From positions 1 to 64,000 of the forward strand of contig JAHEIL010000020.1 in the NCBI GenBank assembly GCA_024639405.1: a stretch of DNA of 64,000 bases, written 5' to 3'. The position numbers and the translations under genes were made by a program. The notes beneath the pieces are model-generated. The model did no database searches and had not been told where the DNA came from. It worked only from the letters and a program-made list of their open reading frames with translations. How positions within the stretch are numbered: the stretch's first letter is position 1; the number at the start of each line of letters is the position of its first letter. Positions 8,396 to 18,044 of this stretch are shown here, one piece after another. Source of the DNA: Crocinitomicaceae bacterium. GTDB taxonomy: Bacteria; Bacteroidota; Bacteroidia; Flavobacteriales_D; Crocinitomicaceae.

Positions 8396-10297
8396 TCAAT
8401 AAGCGCGTTCGTTTTTGCCTTCCATCCAATTTACAAATGCTTTGTTTACCACTTTGTTTCCTCCTGGAGTTGGATAATTTCCTGTAAAATACCAATCTCC
8501 TAAGTTTTTTGGACAAGCTTGGTGTAAATTTTCAACCGTTTGGTAGATAATTTTAACTTTTGCCTTAATCGTTGGAGGAGTCAATAATTGAGCAATTTTA
8601 TCCGAAACTTCTTGATCCGTAAATGGAGCGTATATTTCTTTTACGTAATTTTTAATTTGTTCTTTCGGTAAATCAATTTGAGCTTTACATTTTTGATAAA
8701 CTTCGTCAATGATGGCTGTTTTACCTTGGTCTTTTAATAAACTAATTGCTGCTTCAAATGCGATAAAATCACCCATTTTTGCCATGTCAATTCCATAACA
8801 ATCTGGGAAACGAATTTGAGGTGCAGAAGAAACAACAACAATGGTTTTTGGATCTAAACGGTCCAAAATTCTTAAAATACTTTGCTTTAAAGTTGTTCCA
8901 CGAACAATCGAATCATCTATGATTACTAAATTATCTTGGTTACGTTTTACACTTCCGTATGTAATGTCGTAAACATGTGCAACTAAATCATCACGAGAAT
9001 CATCTTGCGTAATAAACGTTCTTAATTTCGCATCCTTGATGGCGATTTTTTCAATGCGCGCACGTTGGTATATAATTTCGTGTAATTTCTCTTCCGTTAT
9101 GTTTGATCCTAATGCTTTAATTGCATTGAATTTACGGTCATTTAAATAATCTTCTAAGCCTTTGATCATTCCATAAAATGAAACTTCAGCTGTATTTGGT
9201 ATAAATGAAAAAACTGAATTATCTAAATCGTGTCCAATTGCATCTAAAACTTGAGGAACAACATTTTTCCCCAACATTTTTCGTTCGTTGTAAATTTCAA
9301 GGTCATTTCCTCTTGAAAAATAGATGCGCTCAAAAGAACATTTTAACGCTTCTTCTGGTTCATTAATTAACGTTTCTTTTACGCTACCGTTTTTACGAAT
9401 GATTAATGCGTGACCTGGGGTCAATTCTTGAATCTGCTCACTTTTTAAATTAAACGCTGTTTGAATCACAGGACGTTCAGAAGCGACTACACAAACCTCG
9501 TCGTCTTCATACCAATAAGCTGGACGAATACCTGAAGGATCTCTCATCACAAAAGCATCTCCGTGGCCAAATAATCCAGCCATTGCGTAACCGCCATCCC
9601 AATCTGAAGATGCGCGTTTCAATATTTTTTCAATGTCAATGCGCTCTTCAATTTTAGCATAAATCTCAGGGTTTGAATAACCTTGTGGCTTTAATTCATT
9701 GTAAAGTGCTTCGTTTTCTTGGTCTAAAAAGTGACCTATTTTTTCTAAAACTGTAACTGTGTCTGATTTTTCTTTTGGATGTTGACCAATTTCAACTAAC
9801 ACATCAAATAACTCATCAACATTTGTCAAGTTAAAATTACCAGCAACCACCAAATTTCTTGTTATCCAATTGTTTTGGCGCAAGAATGGGTGACAACTTT
9901 CGATTGAATTTCTTCCAAATGTTCCGTAGCGCAAATGCCCTAAAAATAATTCTCCTGTAAAACCTACATTCTTTTTTAGAAAGTCAACATCTTTTAAATG
10001 CGCAGGATTTTCTTCCCCAACTTGTTTAAAACGGTTGTTGATTTGATCAAAAATATCCTGAATTGGTTTGCTGTCAATCGAACGTAAACGAGAAATATAA
10101 CGTTCACCAGCATCCATGTTGAATTTAATGTTCGCAACACCAGCGCCATCTTGACCACGATTGTGTTGTTTTTCCATTAAAAGATGAAGTTTACTTAGTC
10201 CGTAAAATGCCGTTCCATACTTGTCGAAGTAATACTGAAGAGGTTTTTTTAATCGAATAAGTGCAATTCCGCACTCGTGTTTTATTGCATCGCTCAT
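8396..10297 (-). CDS. purF: Amidophosphoribosyltransferase-family protein (long PurF paralogue type)
   Basis: Glutamine PRPP amidotransferase family: transfers glutamine amide nitrogen to PRPP, the first step of purine synthesis. The N terminus is MSDAIKHECGIALIRL, so the expected Ntn nucleophile is Cys9 and would need removal of an eight-residue leader. RGQDGAG and GHLRYGTFG of the glutaminase domain follow. The PRPP loop VIIDDSIVRGTT sits near residue 455. At 633 residues it is 130-160 residues longer than ordinary PurF (about 470-510), with the extra length between the glutaminase and PRPP motifs and at the C terminus (PTPGGNKVVNKAF). Bacteroidota often carry such a long form, sometimes beside a shorter PurF, so whether this is the main enzyme or a paralogue is uncertain. 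First gene of a leftward run with the kinase and gpmI. Confidence 0.85.
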   Translation of the reverse strand: MSDAIKHECGIALIRLKKPLQYYFDKYGTAFYGLSKLHLLMEKQHNRGQDGAGVANIKFNMDAGERYISRLRSIDSKPIQDIFDQINNRFKQVGEENPAHLKDVDFLKKNVGFTGELFLGHLRYGTFGRNSIESCHPFLRQNNWITRNLVVAGNFNLTNVDELFDVLVEIGQHPKEKSDTVTVLEKIGHFLDQENEALYNELKPQGYSNPEIYAKIEERIDIEKILKRASSDWDGGYAMAGLFGHGDAFVMRDPSGIRPAYWYEDDEVCVVASERPVIQTAFNLKSEQIQELTPGHALIIRKNGSVKETLINEPEEALKCSFERIYFSRGNDLEIYNERKMLGKNVVPQVLDAIGHDLDNSVFSFIPNTAEVSFYGMIKGLEDYLNDRKFNAIKALGSNITEEKLHEIIYQRARIEKIAIKDAKLRTFITQDDSRDDLVAHVYDITYGSVKRNQDNLVIIDDSIVRGTTLKQSILRILDRLDPKTIVVVSSAPQIRFPDCYGIDMAKMGDFIAFEAAISLLKDQGKTAIIDEVYQKCKAQIDLPKEQIKNYVKEIYAPFTDQEVSDKIAQLLTPPTIKAKVKIIYQTVENLHQACPKNLGDWYFTGNYPTPGGNKVVNKAFVNWMEGKNERAY

Positions 10298-10320
10298 GCT
10301 AACCTTGGATATTTGAAGTG

Positions 10321-10328
10321 CAAATTTA
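10321..10328 (-). promoter_or_regulatory. Candidate -7 box TAAATTTG ahead of purF-like gene
   Basis: On the minus strand TAAATTTG matches TAnnTTTG, 23 bp upstream of the ATG at 10297. The expected -33 TTG is not obvious about 19 bp further up, so this rests on the -7 match and its position. Confidence 0.4.
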
Positions 10329-10435
10329 AGGTTTTATTTACTGAAATAAAGAAAAAATTGAGAAACTTTTCAATTGTTTAAGCAACCTTTTTTACTGTTA
10401 ATCTGTTATTGTATTGAGATAGTGAGTTTTTGTTG

Positions 10436-10463
10436 TTGATTCGATGAAAATTCATTAAATTCG
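10436..10463 (+). promoter_or_regulatory. Candidate promoter TTG-N17-TAAATTCG for the large secreted protein
   Basis: TTG at 10436-10438 and TAAATTCG at 10456-10463 have acceptable Bacteroidota spacing and lie immediately before the ATG at 10473. The -7 box differs from TAnnTTTG at one position. Confidence 0.35.
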
Positions 10464-10472
10464 TTACAGAAT

Positions 10473-13400
10473 ATGAAAAAAATTGGCCTGTTACTTTTGT
10501 ACTTATTCGTTTCTTTTTTTGGAAACGCACAAGAAGAAACGTGGATTCATCCAAACAAAGGGCAATGGGATTCGTCTATATCAAGTAAAGTTGAATTAAA
10601 TCAAGGAGAATTATTAGTTGGAAAAAAAGGATTTGCCTATTTTTTGCACGATGCAAAATCGAAACACCAACATACAATTCATGAAGAAAATCATTTAGAT
10701 GATACCCTTTTCAAAACTCAAACTATTTTAAAACAGTTTATTAATGCTAATTGGACAAATGAAATTAACTATGAAAACCCATCAAGTTGGTATAAAAATT
10801 ATTTTTTAGGAAATGATACTACTAAATGGAAATCAGCTATTCACAGTTATTCAACAGCAAATTACAAATCGATTTATCCAGGTATTGATGCCGTTTTAAC
10901 AGGAAAAAACAAGCAAATACAATATACATTTTTACTACAACCAAATGCAGATCCTAGTTTGCTAGTTGCCGAATTTTCCGGTGCTAATTCAATCGTAATT
11001 TCTGATGAAGGAAACTTAGTGATAACCCATCGTTTTGGAACGATAACTGAATCAAAACCACTTGCATGGACTGAGAAGAATGGTGTGAAACAAGAGGTAG
11101 AAATTGAATTTCAGTTAATCAACAACTTACTTTCATTTGGTTTTCCGAATGATTACGACCATTCTGCTACTTTAACCATTGACCCATTTTTAGTTTTCTC
11201 ATCTTTTACAGGAGCAACAGCTGATAACTGGGGCATGACAGCTACGCCAGATGCTAATGGTAATTTATACGCTGGAGGAATCGTTTTTACTGGAATTGGT
11301 TCCTACCCTACTACAGCAGGTGCATTTGATTTAACGATCAATGGAGGATATAATTACAATTATGTGTTTAATGGTGCAACGTTTTCTATGACAGGTTTTG
11401 ATGTTGCCATTTCTAAATTTAACACCAACGGAACCAGTTTAATTTATTCTACTTATCTGGGTGGTGCTGGAAATGAAGCGCCGCATAGTTTAGTCGTTGA
11501 TTCGCTGAATAATTTATATGTATTTGGTGTTACAGGCTCTAATAATTTTCCAACAAATAATGGTTGTTACGATAACACGTTTAATGGTGGGCCAGTTATT
11601 GCGGAGAATGAATTAGGTTACAATGGTACTGACTTATTTATTTCACGTTTCAACGCTGCTGGATCAGCATTAATTGCATCAACTTATATCGGAGGAACAG
11701 GAACTGATGGCGTGAATATAGGTGCATTGAATTACAATTACGGTGATCCATTTAGAGGTGAAATCATAACTAAAGATAATTTTGTTTATGTTACAACCAG
11801 TACGCAATCTACTGATTTCCCTACGGTTGGTGCGAGTCAAGTTGCGCTTAATGGAGATCAAGATGCAATAATATTAAAAATGAATACTGGTTTATCCAAT
11901 TTGATTTGGTCAACATATTTCGGAGGAAGCCAATTGGAATCTGGCAATTCTATTCAATTAGCCACAAATGGAAATGTTTATGTAACTGGTGGAACAAATT
12001 CCTCGAATTTACCTGTAATAGCAGGAAATGACCTGACATTTAATGGTGGTGTGTCTGATGGATTTTTAGTGAAATTGAATGGCGCAACTTCCACACAATT
12101 AGCAGGAACTTATATTGGTCAAGGAGAATACGACCAATCCTTCTTTGTACAATTAGACTTAGATGACAATGTATATGTATACGGACAAACAGAGACAGCA
12201 TGGCCGATTTCCCCAGGAAAATATGGCAATTCAAATGCTGGTCAATTTATTCGGAAATATTCAAATAATCTTCAAACAATTCTTTGGACAACAATGATTG
12301 GTGCAGGAACTGGTCATCCAGAAATTTCTCCTACCGCTTTTTTAGTATCCAATTGTTATGAGATTTACATTTCTGGTTGGGGTGGAACAATTAATACATT
12401 GTATAGTAATCAAGCTCAATATAGTTCAACAAATAATTTCCCAACAACACCAGATGGCTATCAACTAACAACGAATGGTTCCAACTTTTACATTGCAGTT
12501 TTAGGACCAAATGCAACAACATTGAAATACGGAACTTATTTTGGAGGTGCAAATTCTAGTTTTAATCATGTTGATGGAGGAACAAGTCGATTTGATAAAA
12601 CAGGAAGAATTTACCATGCTGTCTGTGCAGCGTGTGGTGGTAATGATTTTGGATTCACGACAACGCCAAGTGCTTGGTCGCCACAAAACCCCAGTTCTAA
12701 TTGTAATTTAGCTGCTTTTAAATTTGAATTGAATGTGATTGACGCTTTAGTGAACAATCCAGCACCTTTAATTTGTATTCCTGCACCTGTGATTTTTTCT
12801 AATAATAGCACAAATGGAAATTCATTTTTTTGGGACTTTGGAGATGGTTCTTCTTCTAATCAATTAAATCCTTCACACAATTATACTGTTGCTGGAAATT
12901 ATACCATCACGCTGATTGTTGCTGATTCAAATGGATGTTTTACCCCAGATACAACAACCTTTGATATTTCGATTGGTTCATTTCAAGGAGGCGTTGTGCA
13001 ACCAAATGGCGCAATATGTCCAGGTGAAACGTTTCAATTAGAAGCTTACGGAGGGGCCGTATATGAGTGGTCACCCGCAAATCTAGTTAGTGATGCATTT
13101 ATTTCTAATCCAACAACCAACATCAATCAAACGACAACTTTTACAGTTATTATTTCAGACAGTTGTGGAGTTGATACTTTACAAACGACTGTTGTAGTTT
13201 TCAATGATAATTATTCTACATCAAATGACACCTCTGTTTGTATCGGAAATTCTGTTCAATTAATTGCCAGTGGAGGAGGTACATATAATTGGACACCTTC
13301 AAATACACTTTCAAATGGAACAATTTCAAATCCAATTGCAACACCTACTAATTCAACAACTTATAATGTAACTATAACATCTCCAAATGGTTGTGTTTAT

Positions 13401-14387
13401 TCAGATTCTGTAAATGTAAATGTGTTTTTTGATTTACCTGTTCCAGTTTTAATCGACACTTTAAATATCTGTAAAAACACAAGTGGATCAATTAACGCAT
13501 CTGGTGCTGATGAATATTTATGGTATCCTAACACATCAATAAATACTACAATAGGAACTAGTGTAATTGTTAATCCTCCAAATGATATCACGTATTATTG
13601 TGACTTTACGAATGCATGTGGAACATTAACAGATAGTGTCTACATTGATGTAATATTCCCTGCAATTGTTGCTGGAAATGACACTACAATTTGTTTAGGT
13701 GACTATGCTAATCTTTGGGCATCAGGTGCCATAACATATCAATGGATTCCGGCTTCAAGTATAAATTCACCAACTGCAAGTTCAGTAATTGCAAATCCAA
13801 CTCAAACAACCACCTACAATGTGATTGGAACGGATGCTAATGGTTGTGTAGATACAGCTTATGTCACAGTAAATTTATTTCCAACAGCCTTTGTCCAAAC
13901 AAATCCAGATGTATATGCTATTCCTGGAGACGAGATTCAATTAAACGCAATTTCTACCACACCGGGAAATTATACTTGGTCACCTAGCACTTATTTAAGC
14001 TGTATAAATTGCCAAAATCCATTCACTTTTACGGAACAAGAAATCACTTATACAGTTGAGTATACAGATCAAAATGGATGTAAAGCGAAAGACAACGTCA
14101 CAATTTACTTTGAGCCTTTAGTTTACATTCCAAATACATTTACACCTAATGACGATGAAAACAACCAGGTGTTTTCAATCACTGCATATAATGTTCAATG
14201 GTTTGAATTAATTATATACAATCGTTGGGGAGAAGAGTTATATCAAATGACATCAACTTCAGACTTTTGGGACGGAACATATAAAGGCTATAAATGCCAA
14301 GATGGCACCTATATTTGGAAATTAACTTACAAAGATTTAAAGAATTACATTACCGAACAAAACGGTCATATCAATTTAATTAGATAA
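10473..14387 (+). CDS. Secreted SBBP-repeat / PKD protein with type IX (CHU_C) C-terminal domain
   Basis: A 1304-residue exported protein, probably a surface or adhesin-like product of the type IX secretion system. A signal peptide ends near FFGNAQ (about residue 19). The first half has repeated units of the form STYLGG / STYFGG followed by DSLNNLYVFGVT-like strands, the SBBP beta-propeller pattern. A PKD domain with SFFWDFGDGSSSNQLNPSH follows around 775-835. Several Ig-like repeats come next, each of the form C-PG / L-ASGG-Y-W-P followed by N-P-TTYNV and NGC. The last 85 residues or so (from YIPNTFTPNDDENN, with LIIYNRWGEELY, FWDGTYKG and DGTYIWKLTY) form the gliding-motility-associated C-terminal domain. 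The ligand or substrate is unknown. Its stop overlaps the stop of the convergent dioxygenase gene by 8 bp. Confidence 0.93.
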   Translation: MKKIGLLLLYLFVSFFGNAQEETWIHPNKGQWDSSISSKVELNQGELLVGKKGFAYFLHDAKSKHQHTIHEENHLDDTLFKTQTILKQFINANWTNEINYENPSSWYKNYFLGNDTTKWKSAIHSYSTANYKSIYPGIDAVLTGKNKQIQYTFLLQPNADPSLLVAEFSGANSIVISDEGNLVITHRFGTITESKPLAWTEKNGVKQEVEIEFQLINNLLSFGFPNDYDHSATLTIDPFLVFSSFTGATADNWGMTATPDANGNLYAGGIVFTGIGSYPTTAGAFDLTINGGYNYNYVFNGATFSMTGFDVAISKFNTNGTSLIYSTYLGGAGNEAPHSLVVDSLNNLYVFGVTGSNNFPTNNGCYDNTFNGGPVIAENELGYNGTDLFISRFNAAGSALIASTYIGGTGTDGVNIGALNYNYGDPFRGEIITKDNFVYVTTSTQSTDFPTVGASQVALNGDQDAIILKMNTGLSNLIWSTYFGGSQLESGNSIQLATNGNVYVTGGTNSSNLPVIAGNDLTFNGGVSDGFLVKLNGATSTQLAGTYIGQGEYDQSFFVQLDLDDNVYVYGQTETAWPISPGKYGNSNAGQFIRKYSNNLQTILWTTMIGAGTGHPEISPTAFLVSNCYEIYISGWGGTINTLYSNQAQYSSTNNFPTTPDGYQLTTNGSNFYIAVLGPNATTLKYGTYFGGANSSFNHVDGGTSRFDKTGRIYHAVCAACGGNDFGFTTTPSAWSPQNPSSNCNLAAFKFELNVIDALVNNPAPLICIPAPVIFSNNSTNGNSFFWDFGDGSSSNQLNPSHNYTVAGNYTITLIVADSNGCFTPDTTTFDISIGSFQGGVVQPNGAICPGETFQLEAYGGAVYEWSPANLVSDAFISNPTTNINQTTTFTVIISDSCGVDTLQTTVVVFNDNYSTSNDTSVCIGNSVQLIASGGGTYNWTPSNTLSNGTISNPIATPTNSTTYNVTITSPNGCVYSDSVNVNVFFDLPVPVLIDTLNICKNTSGSINASGADEYLWYPNTSINTTIGTSVIVNPPNDITYYCDFTNACGTLTDSVYIDVIFPAIVAGNDTTICLGDYANLWASGAITYQWIPASSINSPTASSVIANPTQTTTYNVIGTDANGCVDTAYVTVNLFPTAFVQTNPDVYAIPGDEIQLNAISTTPGNYTWSPSTYLSCINCQNPFTFTEQEITYTVEYTDQNGCKAKDNVTIYFEPLVYIPNTFTPNDDENNQVFSITAYNVQWFELIIYNRWGEELYQMTSTSDFWDGTYKGYKCQDGTYIWKLTYKDLKNYITEQNGHINLIR

Positions 14388-14904
14388 ATTTTTCATCCGC
14401 TTCCATTACATGACCACAAGATTTACAAGTCCTTAATGCTTCAGAAGTATAATATTCTTTAAATCTCGGTAAAAAATCATTTTCAATATTTGATAATGGA
14501 AAACGGTATTCGTGTAATTTGTTGTTACATTTTTCACAAAACCACATTAAGCCATCCATTAAATCTGTTCCTTTTCTAACTTTTTCAATAACTAATCCAA
14601 CTGTATTTGGACCACGCATTGGAGAATGTGGCGTATTTCCAGGTAACAAGAACATTTCGCCTTCTTTAATGACGATATCTTTAGCTTTGCCTTCATGTTG
14701 CACTCGAACTGTAATTTCCCCTTCCAATTGGTAGAATAATTCTTCGCTTTCATTGAAATGGTAATCTTTACGCGCATTTGGTCCACCAACTACCATTACA
14801 ATAAAATCGCCGGCTTCTTTGTAAAGATTTTTATTTCCAACCGGTGGTTTTAGAATATCACGGTTTTCATCAATCCATTTCTGTAAATTAAAAGGTGCTA
14901 ACAT
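14380..14904 (-). CDS. nbaC: 3-hydroxyanthranilate 3,4-dioxygenase
   Basis: Opens the ring of 3-hydroxyanthranilate in the kynurenine route, giving the precursor of quinolinate for NAD synthesis. 174 residues, the bacterial cupin form. The iron ligands fit His49, Glu55 and His93 (DYHFNESEELFYQ and PGNTPHSP). A C-terminal rubredoxin-like metal site is visible as two CxxC pairs, Cys123/Cys126 and Cys160/Cys163, typical of bacterial enzymes. No other kynurenine-pathway gene is in the window. The gene ends inside the end of the convergent secreted-protein gene (8-bp overlap). Some annotations call the gene haaO rather than nbaC. Confidence 0.95.
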   Translation of the reverse strand: MLAPFNLQKWIDENRDILKPPVGNKNLYKEAGDFIVMVVGGPNARKDYHFNESEELFYQLEGEITVRVQHEGKAKDIVIKEGEMFLLPGNTPHSPMRGPNTVGLVIEKVRKGTDLMDGLMWFCEKCNNKLHEYRFPLSNIENDFLPRFKEYYTSEALRTCKSCGHVMEADEKFI

Positions 14905-15003
14905 ATCTACTAATTTTTAGGTAAATATACTAAGAATGTTCAAATTCAATTTGAAAAGTATTGTTTTCCATTTTATCGATAATGATTCGAAATAAGTGAA
15001 AGC

Positions 15004-15038
15004 AAAAAAAAAGGACACTTAACGTGTCCTTTTAATTT
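15004..15038 (-). terminator. Rho-independent terminator of hppA
   Basis: Inverted repeat AGGACAC (15012-15018) / GTGTCCT (15024-15030) with a 5-nt loop. Flanking A and T runs extend the stem and give a long T tract when read on the minus strand. It lies just after the hppA stop at 15053. Confidence 0.85.
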
Positions 15039-15052
15039 TATAATAATGAGAT

Positions 15053-17518
15053 TTAGTGTTTCCCTTTTTCAGAGCAACAAGCTTTTTTCTCTCCTTTACA
15101 TTCTGATTTACCAATGAATTTACCATCAGCTCCAAAATGTGCTAAACACATTTCTTTTTCTTCTTTTGTACAACCTTTTTCGTCACACATTTTAGCGCAC
15201 TCTTCTTTTGTCATTTTAGCACACTCTGTCATATCACATTTACCAATCATTGTTTGACCAGCAGCATGTGGGTGACAAACTTTCATGTCTGCAGAACATT
15301 CCATTTTAGCAGGACATTCTTTTTTATCAGCTGAATGACCATTTCCTAAGATTGGAGCGATAACTAAACCAATTAAACATGTTAATTTAATTAAGATGTT
15401 CATTGAAGGACCAGAAGTGTCTTTAAATGGATCTCCAACTGTATCTCCAGTTACTGCAGCTTTGTGAGCGTCAGAACCTTTGTACGTCATTTCACCATTA
15501 ATTTCTACACCTGCTTCAAAAGATTTTTTAGCGTTATCCCAAGCACCACCAGCATTGTTTTGGAACACAGCCCATAAAACACCTGATACTGTAACACCCG
15601 CCATATAACCACCTAACATTTCTGCTATCAATTGGTTATTATCTCCGTATACTAATTTACCTAATAATACAATTGCAATAGGGAAACCAATCGTTAAGAT
15701 TCCTGGCAACATCATTTCACGTAATGCAGCTTTCGTAGAAATTTCAACACATTTACCGTATTCTGGTTTACCAGTTCCTTCCATAATTCCTGGAATTTCT
15801 TTGAACTGACGACGAACTTCATATACCATATCCATGGCTGCTTTACCAACTGAATTCATTGCTAATGCAGAGAATACAACTGGAATCATACCACCAACAA
15901 ATAACATCGCTAAAACTGGTGCTTTGAAGATGTTAATACCGTCAATACCTGTAAAAGTAACGTATGCAGCAAATAAAGCCAAAGATGTTAACGCTGCAGA
16001 AGCAATCGCAAAACCTTTACCTGTTGCAGCTGTTGTGTTACCAACTGAATCCAAAATATCTGTACGTGTACGAACTTCTTTAGGTAGCTCACTCATCTCA
16101 GCGATACCACCTGCATTATCAGAAATAGGTCCGAAAGCATCAATTGCTAATTGCATTGCCGTTGTAGCCATCATAGCTGAAGCAGCTAAAGCAACACCGT
16201 AAAAACCAGCTAAACCATAAGATGCCCAAATCGCAGCAGCAAATAACAAGACTGTTGGGAATGTTGAAATCATCCCAGTAGCTAAACCTGCAATTACATT
16301 AGTTCCTGCACCTGTTGAAGATTTTTGAACGATTTTCAAAACTGGCTTAGTTCCCAATCCAGTGTAGTATTCTGTTACAGATGAAATAACACCTCCTACA
16401 ACCAATCCAACGATTGTTGCATAAAATACTCGCATCGATGAAATATCTTTAATTCCTTCACCGAAGAAATTCATTTTCATTGTTGCAGGCAACATATAAT
16501 CTACTAATACATAACAAGAAATAGCAGTTAAAACGATAGAAACCCAGTTACCGATGTTTAAAGCACCTTGTACTTGTTTTTCTTTTGCTGAATCACTTTT
16601 AATTTTCACCAACATTGTTCCGATAATTGAAAATAAAATTCCAAAACCAGCAATCGCCATTGGTAATAAAATTGGTCCGATACCACCAAAACCTTCTTTG
16701 ACGATGTCACCACCCATATCTTTAATTACATAGTTTCCAAGAACCATCGCAGCTAAAACTGTTGCAACATACGAACCAAATAAATCGGCACCCATTCCTG
16801 CAACGTCACCTACGTTATCTCCTACGTTATCTGCAATTGTAGCAGGATTACGAGGATCATCTTCTGGAATTCCAGCTTCTACTTTACCAACTAAATCAGC
16901 ACCTACGTCTGCAGCTTTTGTATAAATACCACCACCAACACGTGCAAACAATGCAATCGATTCAGCACCTAAAGAGAATCCAGCTAATGTTTCAAGAACG
17001 ATTGTCATTTTATCTGTTCCATCAACACCCCAAACTCCTCCCATGAAGAATTGGAAGAAAATAATAAAGAAAGCTGTTAAACCTAAAACTGCTAAACCTG
17101 CAACACCTAATCCCATTACTGTTCCACCACCGAAAGAAACTTTCAATGCTTGTGGTAAACTAGTTCGAGCTGCTTGCGTTGTTCTAACATTTGTTTTGGT
17201 AGCGATTTTCATCCCCATGTTTCCTGCCAATGCAGAAAAAATAGCACCAAATACAAACGCAACAATAATTAATATGTGTGTAGTTGGTACAACAAATGAA
17301 ATACCTGCTAAAACAATACTTGCACCTACAACAAAAATTGCTAACAATCTATATTCTGCTTTTAAGAAAGCCAATGCTCCTTCATAAATGTAATCTGAAA
17401 TTTCTTTCATTTTACCATCTCCAGCGTCTTGCTTTAAAACCCAAGCACGCTTAGCCCACATGAAAAGTAGACCAATAATTGCCATAACAATTGGCACATA
17501 AATCATCATTGATTCCAT
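15053..17518 (-). CDS. hppA: Membrane-bound cation-pumping pyrophosphatase with a cysteine-rich C-terminal extension
   Basis: An integral membrane pyrophosphatase that couples PPi hydrolysis to Na+ and/or H+ export. 821 residues with about 16 hydrophobic helices. Signature motifs DVGADLVGKVE, PEDDPRNPATIADNVGDN and VGDVAGMGADLFGSY are intact. GNTTAATGKGFAI has Ala where K+-independent enzymes have Lys, so this is the K+-dependent class, whose members include Na+ pumps. After the last helix (SMNILIKLTCLIGLVIAP) there is an unusual hydrophilic tail of about 90 residues with 12 cysteines in patterns such as KKECPAKMECSADMKVCHPH, TECAKMTKEECAKMC and KKACCSEKGKH. In this family the C terminus is expected outside the cytoplasm, so the tail may be a periplasmic metal- or thiol-active module (inference). 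Monocistronic, with its own promoter and terminator. Confidence 0.96.
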   Translation of the reverse strand: MESMMIYVPIVMAIIGLLFMWAKRAWVLKQDAGDGKMKEISDYIYEGALAFLKAEYRLLAIFVVGASIVLAGISFVVPTTHILIIVAFVFGAIFSALAGNMGMKIATKTNVRTTQAARTSLPQALKVSFGGGTVMGLGVAGLAVLGLTAFFIIFFQFFMGGVWGVDGTDKMTIVLETLAGFSLGAESIALFARVGGGIYTKAADVGADLVGKVEAGIPEDDPRNPATIADNVGDNVGDVAGMGADLFGSYVATVLAAMVLGNYVIKDMGGDIVKEGFGGIGPILLPMAIAGFGILFSIIGTMLVKIKSDSAKEKQVQGALNIGNWVSIVLTAISCYVLVDYMLPATMKMNFFGEGIKDISSMRVFYATIVGLVVGGVISSVTEYYTGLGTKPVLKIVQKSSTGAGTNVIAGLATGMISTFPTVLLFAAAIWASYGLAGFYGVALAASAMMATTAMQLAIDAFGPISDNAGGIAEMSELPKEVRTRTDILDSVGNTTAATGKGFAIASAALTSLALFAAYVTFTGIDGINIFKAPVLAMLFVGGMIPVVFSALAMNSVGKAAMDMVYEVRRQFKEIPGIMEGTGKPEYGKCVEISTKAALREMMLPGILTIGFPIAIVLLGKLVYGDNNQLIAEMLGGYMAGVTVSGVLWAVFQNNAGGAWDNAKKSFEAGVEINGEMTYKGSDAHKAAVTGDTVGDPFKDTSGPSMNILIKLTCLIGLVIAPILGNGHSADKKECPAKMECSADMKVCHPHAAGQTMIGKCDMTECAKMTKEECAKMCDEKGCTKEEKEMCLAHFGADGKFIGKSECKGEKKACCSEKGKH

Positions 17519-17552
17519 AAATCTAATATTAATTTTAAATTATAGTAGGGCG

Positions 17553-17583
17553 CAAAAGTATAAGAATCCGCTAATATGTGCAA
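17553..17583 (-). promoter_or_regulatory. Promoter of hppA: TTG-N20-TACTTTTG
   Basis: On the minus strand a TTG (17581-17583) is followed after 20 bp by TACTTTTG (17553-17560), which matches the Bacteroidota -33/-7 pattern. The start codon at 17518 lies about 35 bp downstream. This is the best-formed promoter I see in the window. Confidence 0.6.
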
Positions 17584-17642
17584 GTATGTAACTTAATATT
17601 ATTCAATTGCAGCTATATTTTAAAGACATTAAAAGTATTAAA

Positions 17643-17681
17643 AGAGAAAAAACCCTTATTACTAAAAGCTTACAAGGGTTT
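17643..17681 (-). terminator. Rho-independent terminator of thioredoxin gene
   Basis: AAACCCTT (17650-17657) pairs with AAGGGTTT (17674-17681) across a 16-nt loop. On the minus strand the stem is followed by a T run. It lies about 50 bp past the thioredoxin stop. Confidence 0.65.
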
Positions 17682-17731
17682 AACGAACGATAATAATTTA
17701 GCAATAATTTTTTTTAATATTGCATTAATTA

Positions 17732-18028
17732 TTAAATACTTGACTTTATTTTGTTTTTTAGTGTAGACAAATCCATCCCACCACTTTGTCGCCACACTAT
17801 CTCTCCTTTTTTGAATAAAACAAATGTGGGTACTCCTCTTACTTTAAATTTAGCAGCTACTTCTTGATTTTTGTCAACGTCAATTTTTAAAACACGAACT
17901 TGAGAACCCATTTCAGCTTTTAATTTATCTAAAACTGGGCTCATTGCTTGACAAGGTCCACACCATGTCGCAAAGAAATCTACTAATGTCGGTGTTTCTG
18001 ATTTTACGATGTCGCTAAATTTTCCCAT
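17732..18028 (-). CDS. trxA: Thioredoxin family protein
   Basis: A 98-residue cytoplasmic dithiol-disulfide oxidoreductase. The active site is FFATWCGPCQAMSP with Cys23 and Cys26, and the cis-proline loop is VRGVPTFVLFKKG. There is no signal peptide or transmembrane helix, so it is a soluble thioredoxin rather than an exported TlpA-like protein. It is slightly shorter than E. coli TrxA (about 108) but complete. It diverges from the LtaS-like gene, has a TACCTTTG box upstream, and is followed by its own stem-loop. Confidence 0.93.
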   Translation of the reverse strand: MGKFSDIVKSETPTLVDFFATWCGPCQAMSPVLDKLKAEMGSQVRVLKIDVDKNQEVAAKFKVRGVPTFVLFKKGEIVWRQSGGMDLSTLKNKIKSSI

Positions 18029-18044
18029 ATTGAATCATTTTTGC

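Noticed and set aside
15834-17387. Rightward frames of 114-122 codons opposite hppA
   Set aside because: They are rich in Ala, Pro, Thr and Lys as expected from the complement of a repetitive membrane protein gene; they are shadows, not genes.
17578-17766. 62-codon frame between hppA and trxA on the + strand
   Set aside because: It runs across the hppA promoter and the trxA terminator and into the trxA 3' end; leucine/lysine-rich translation without a family.
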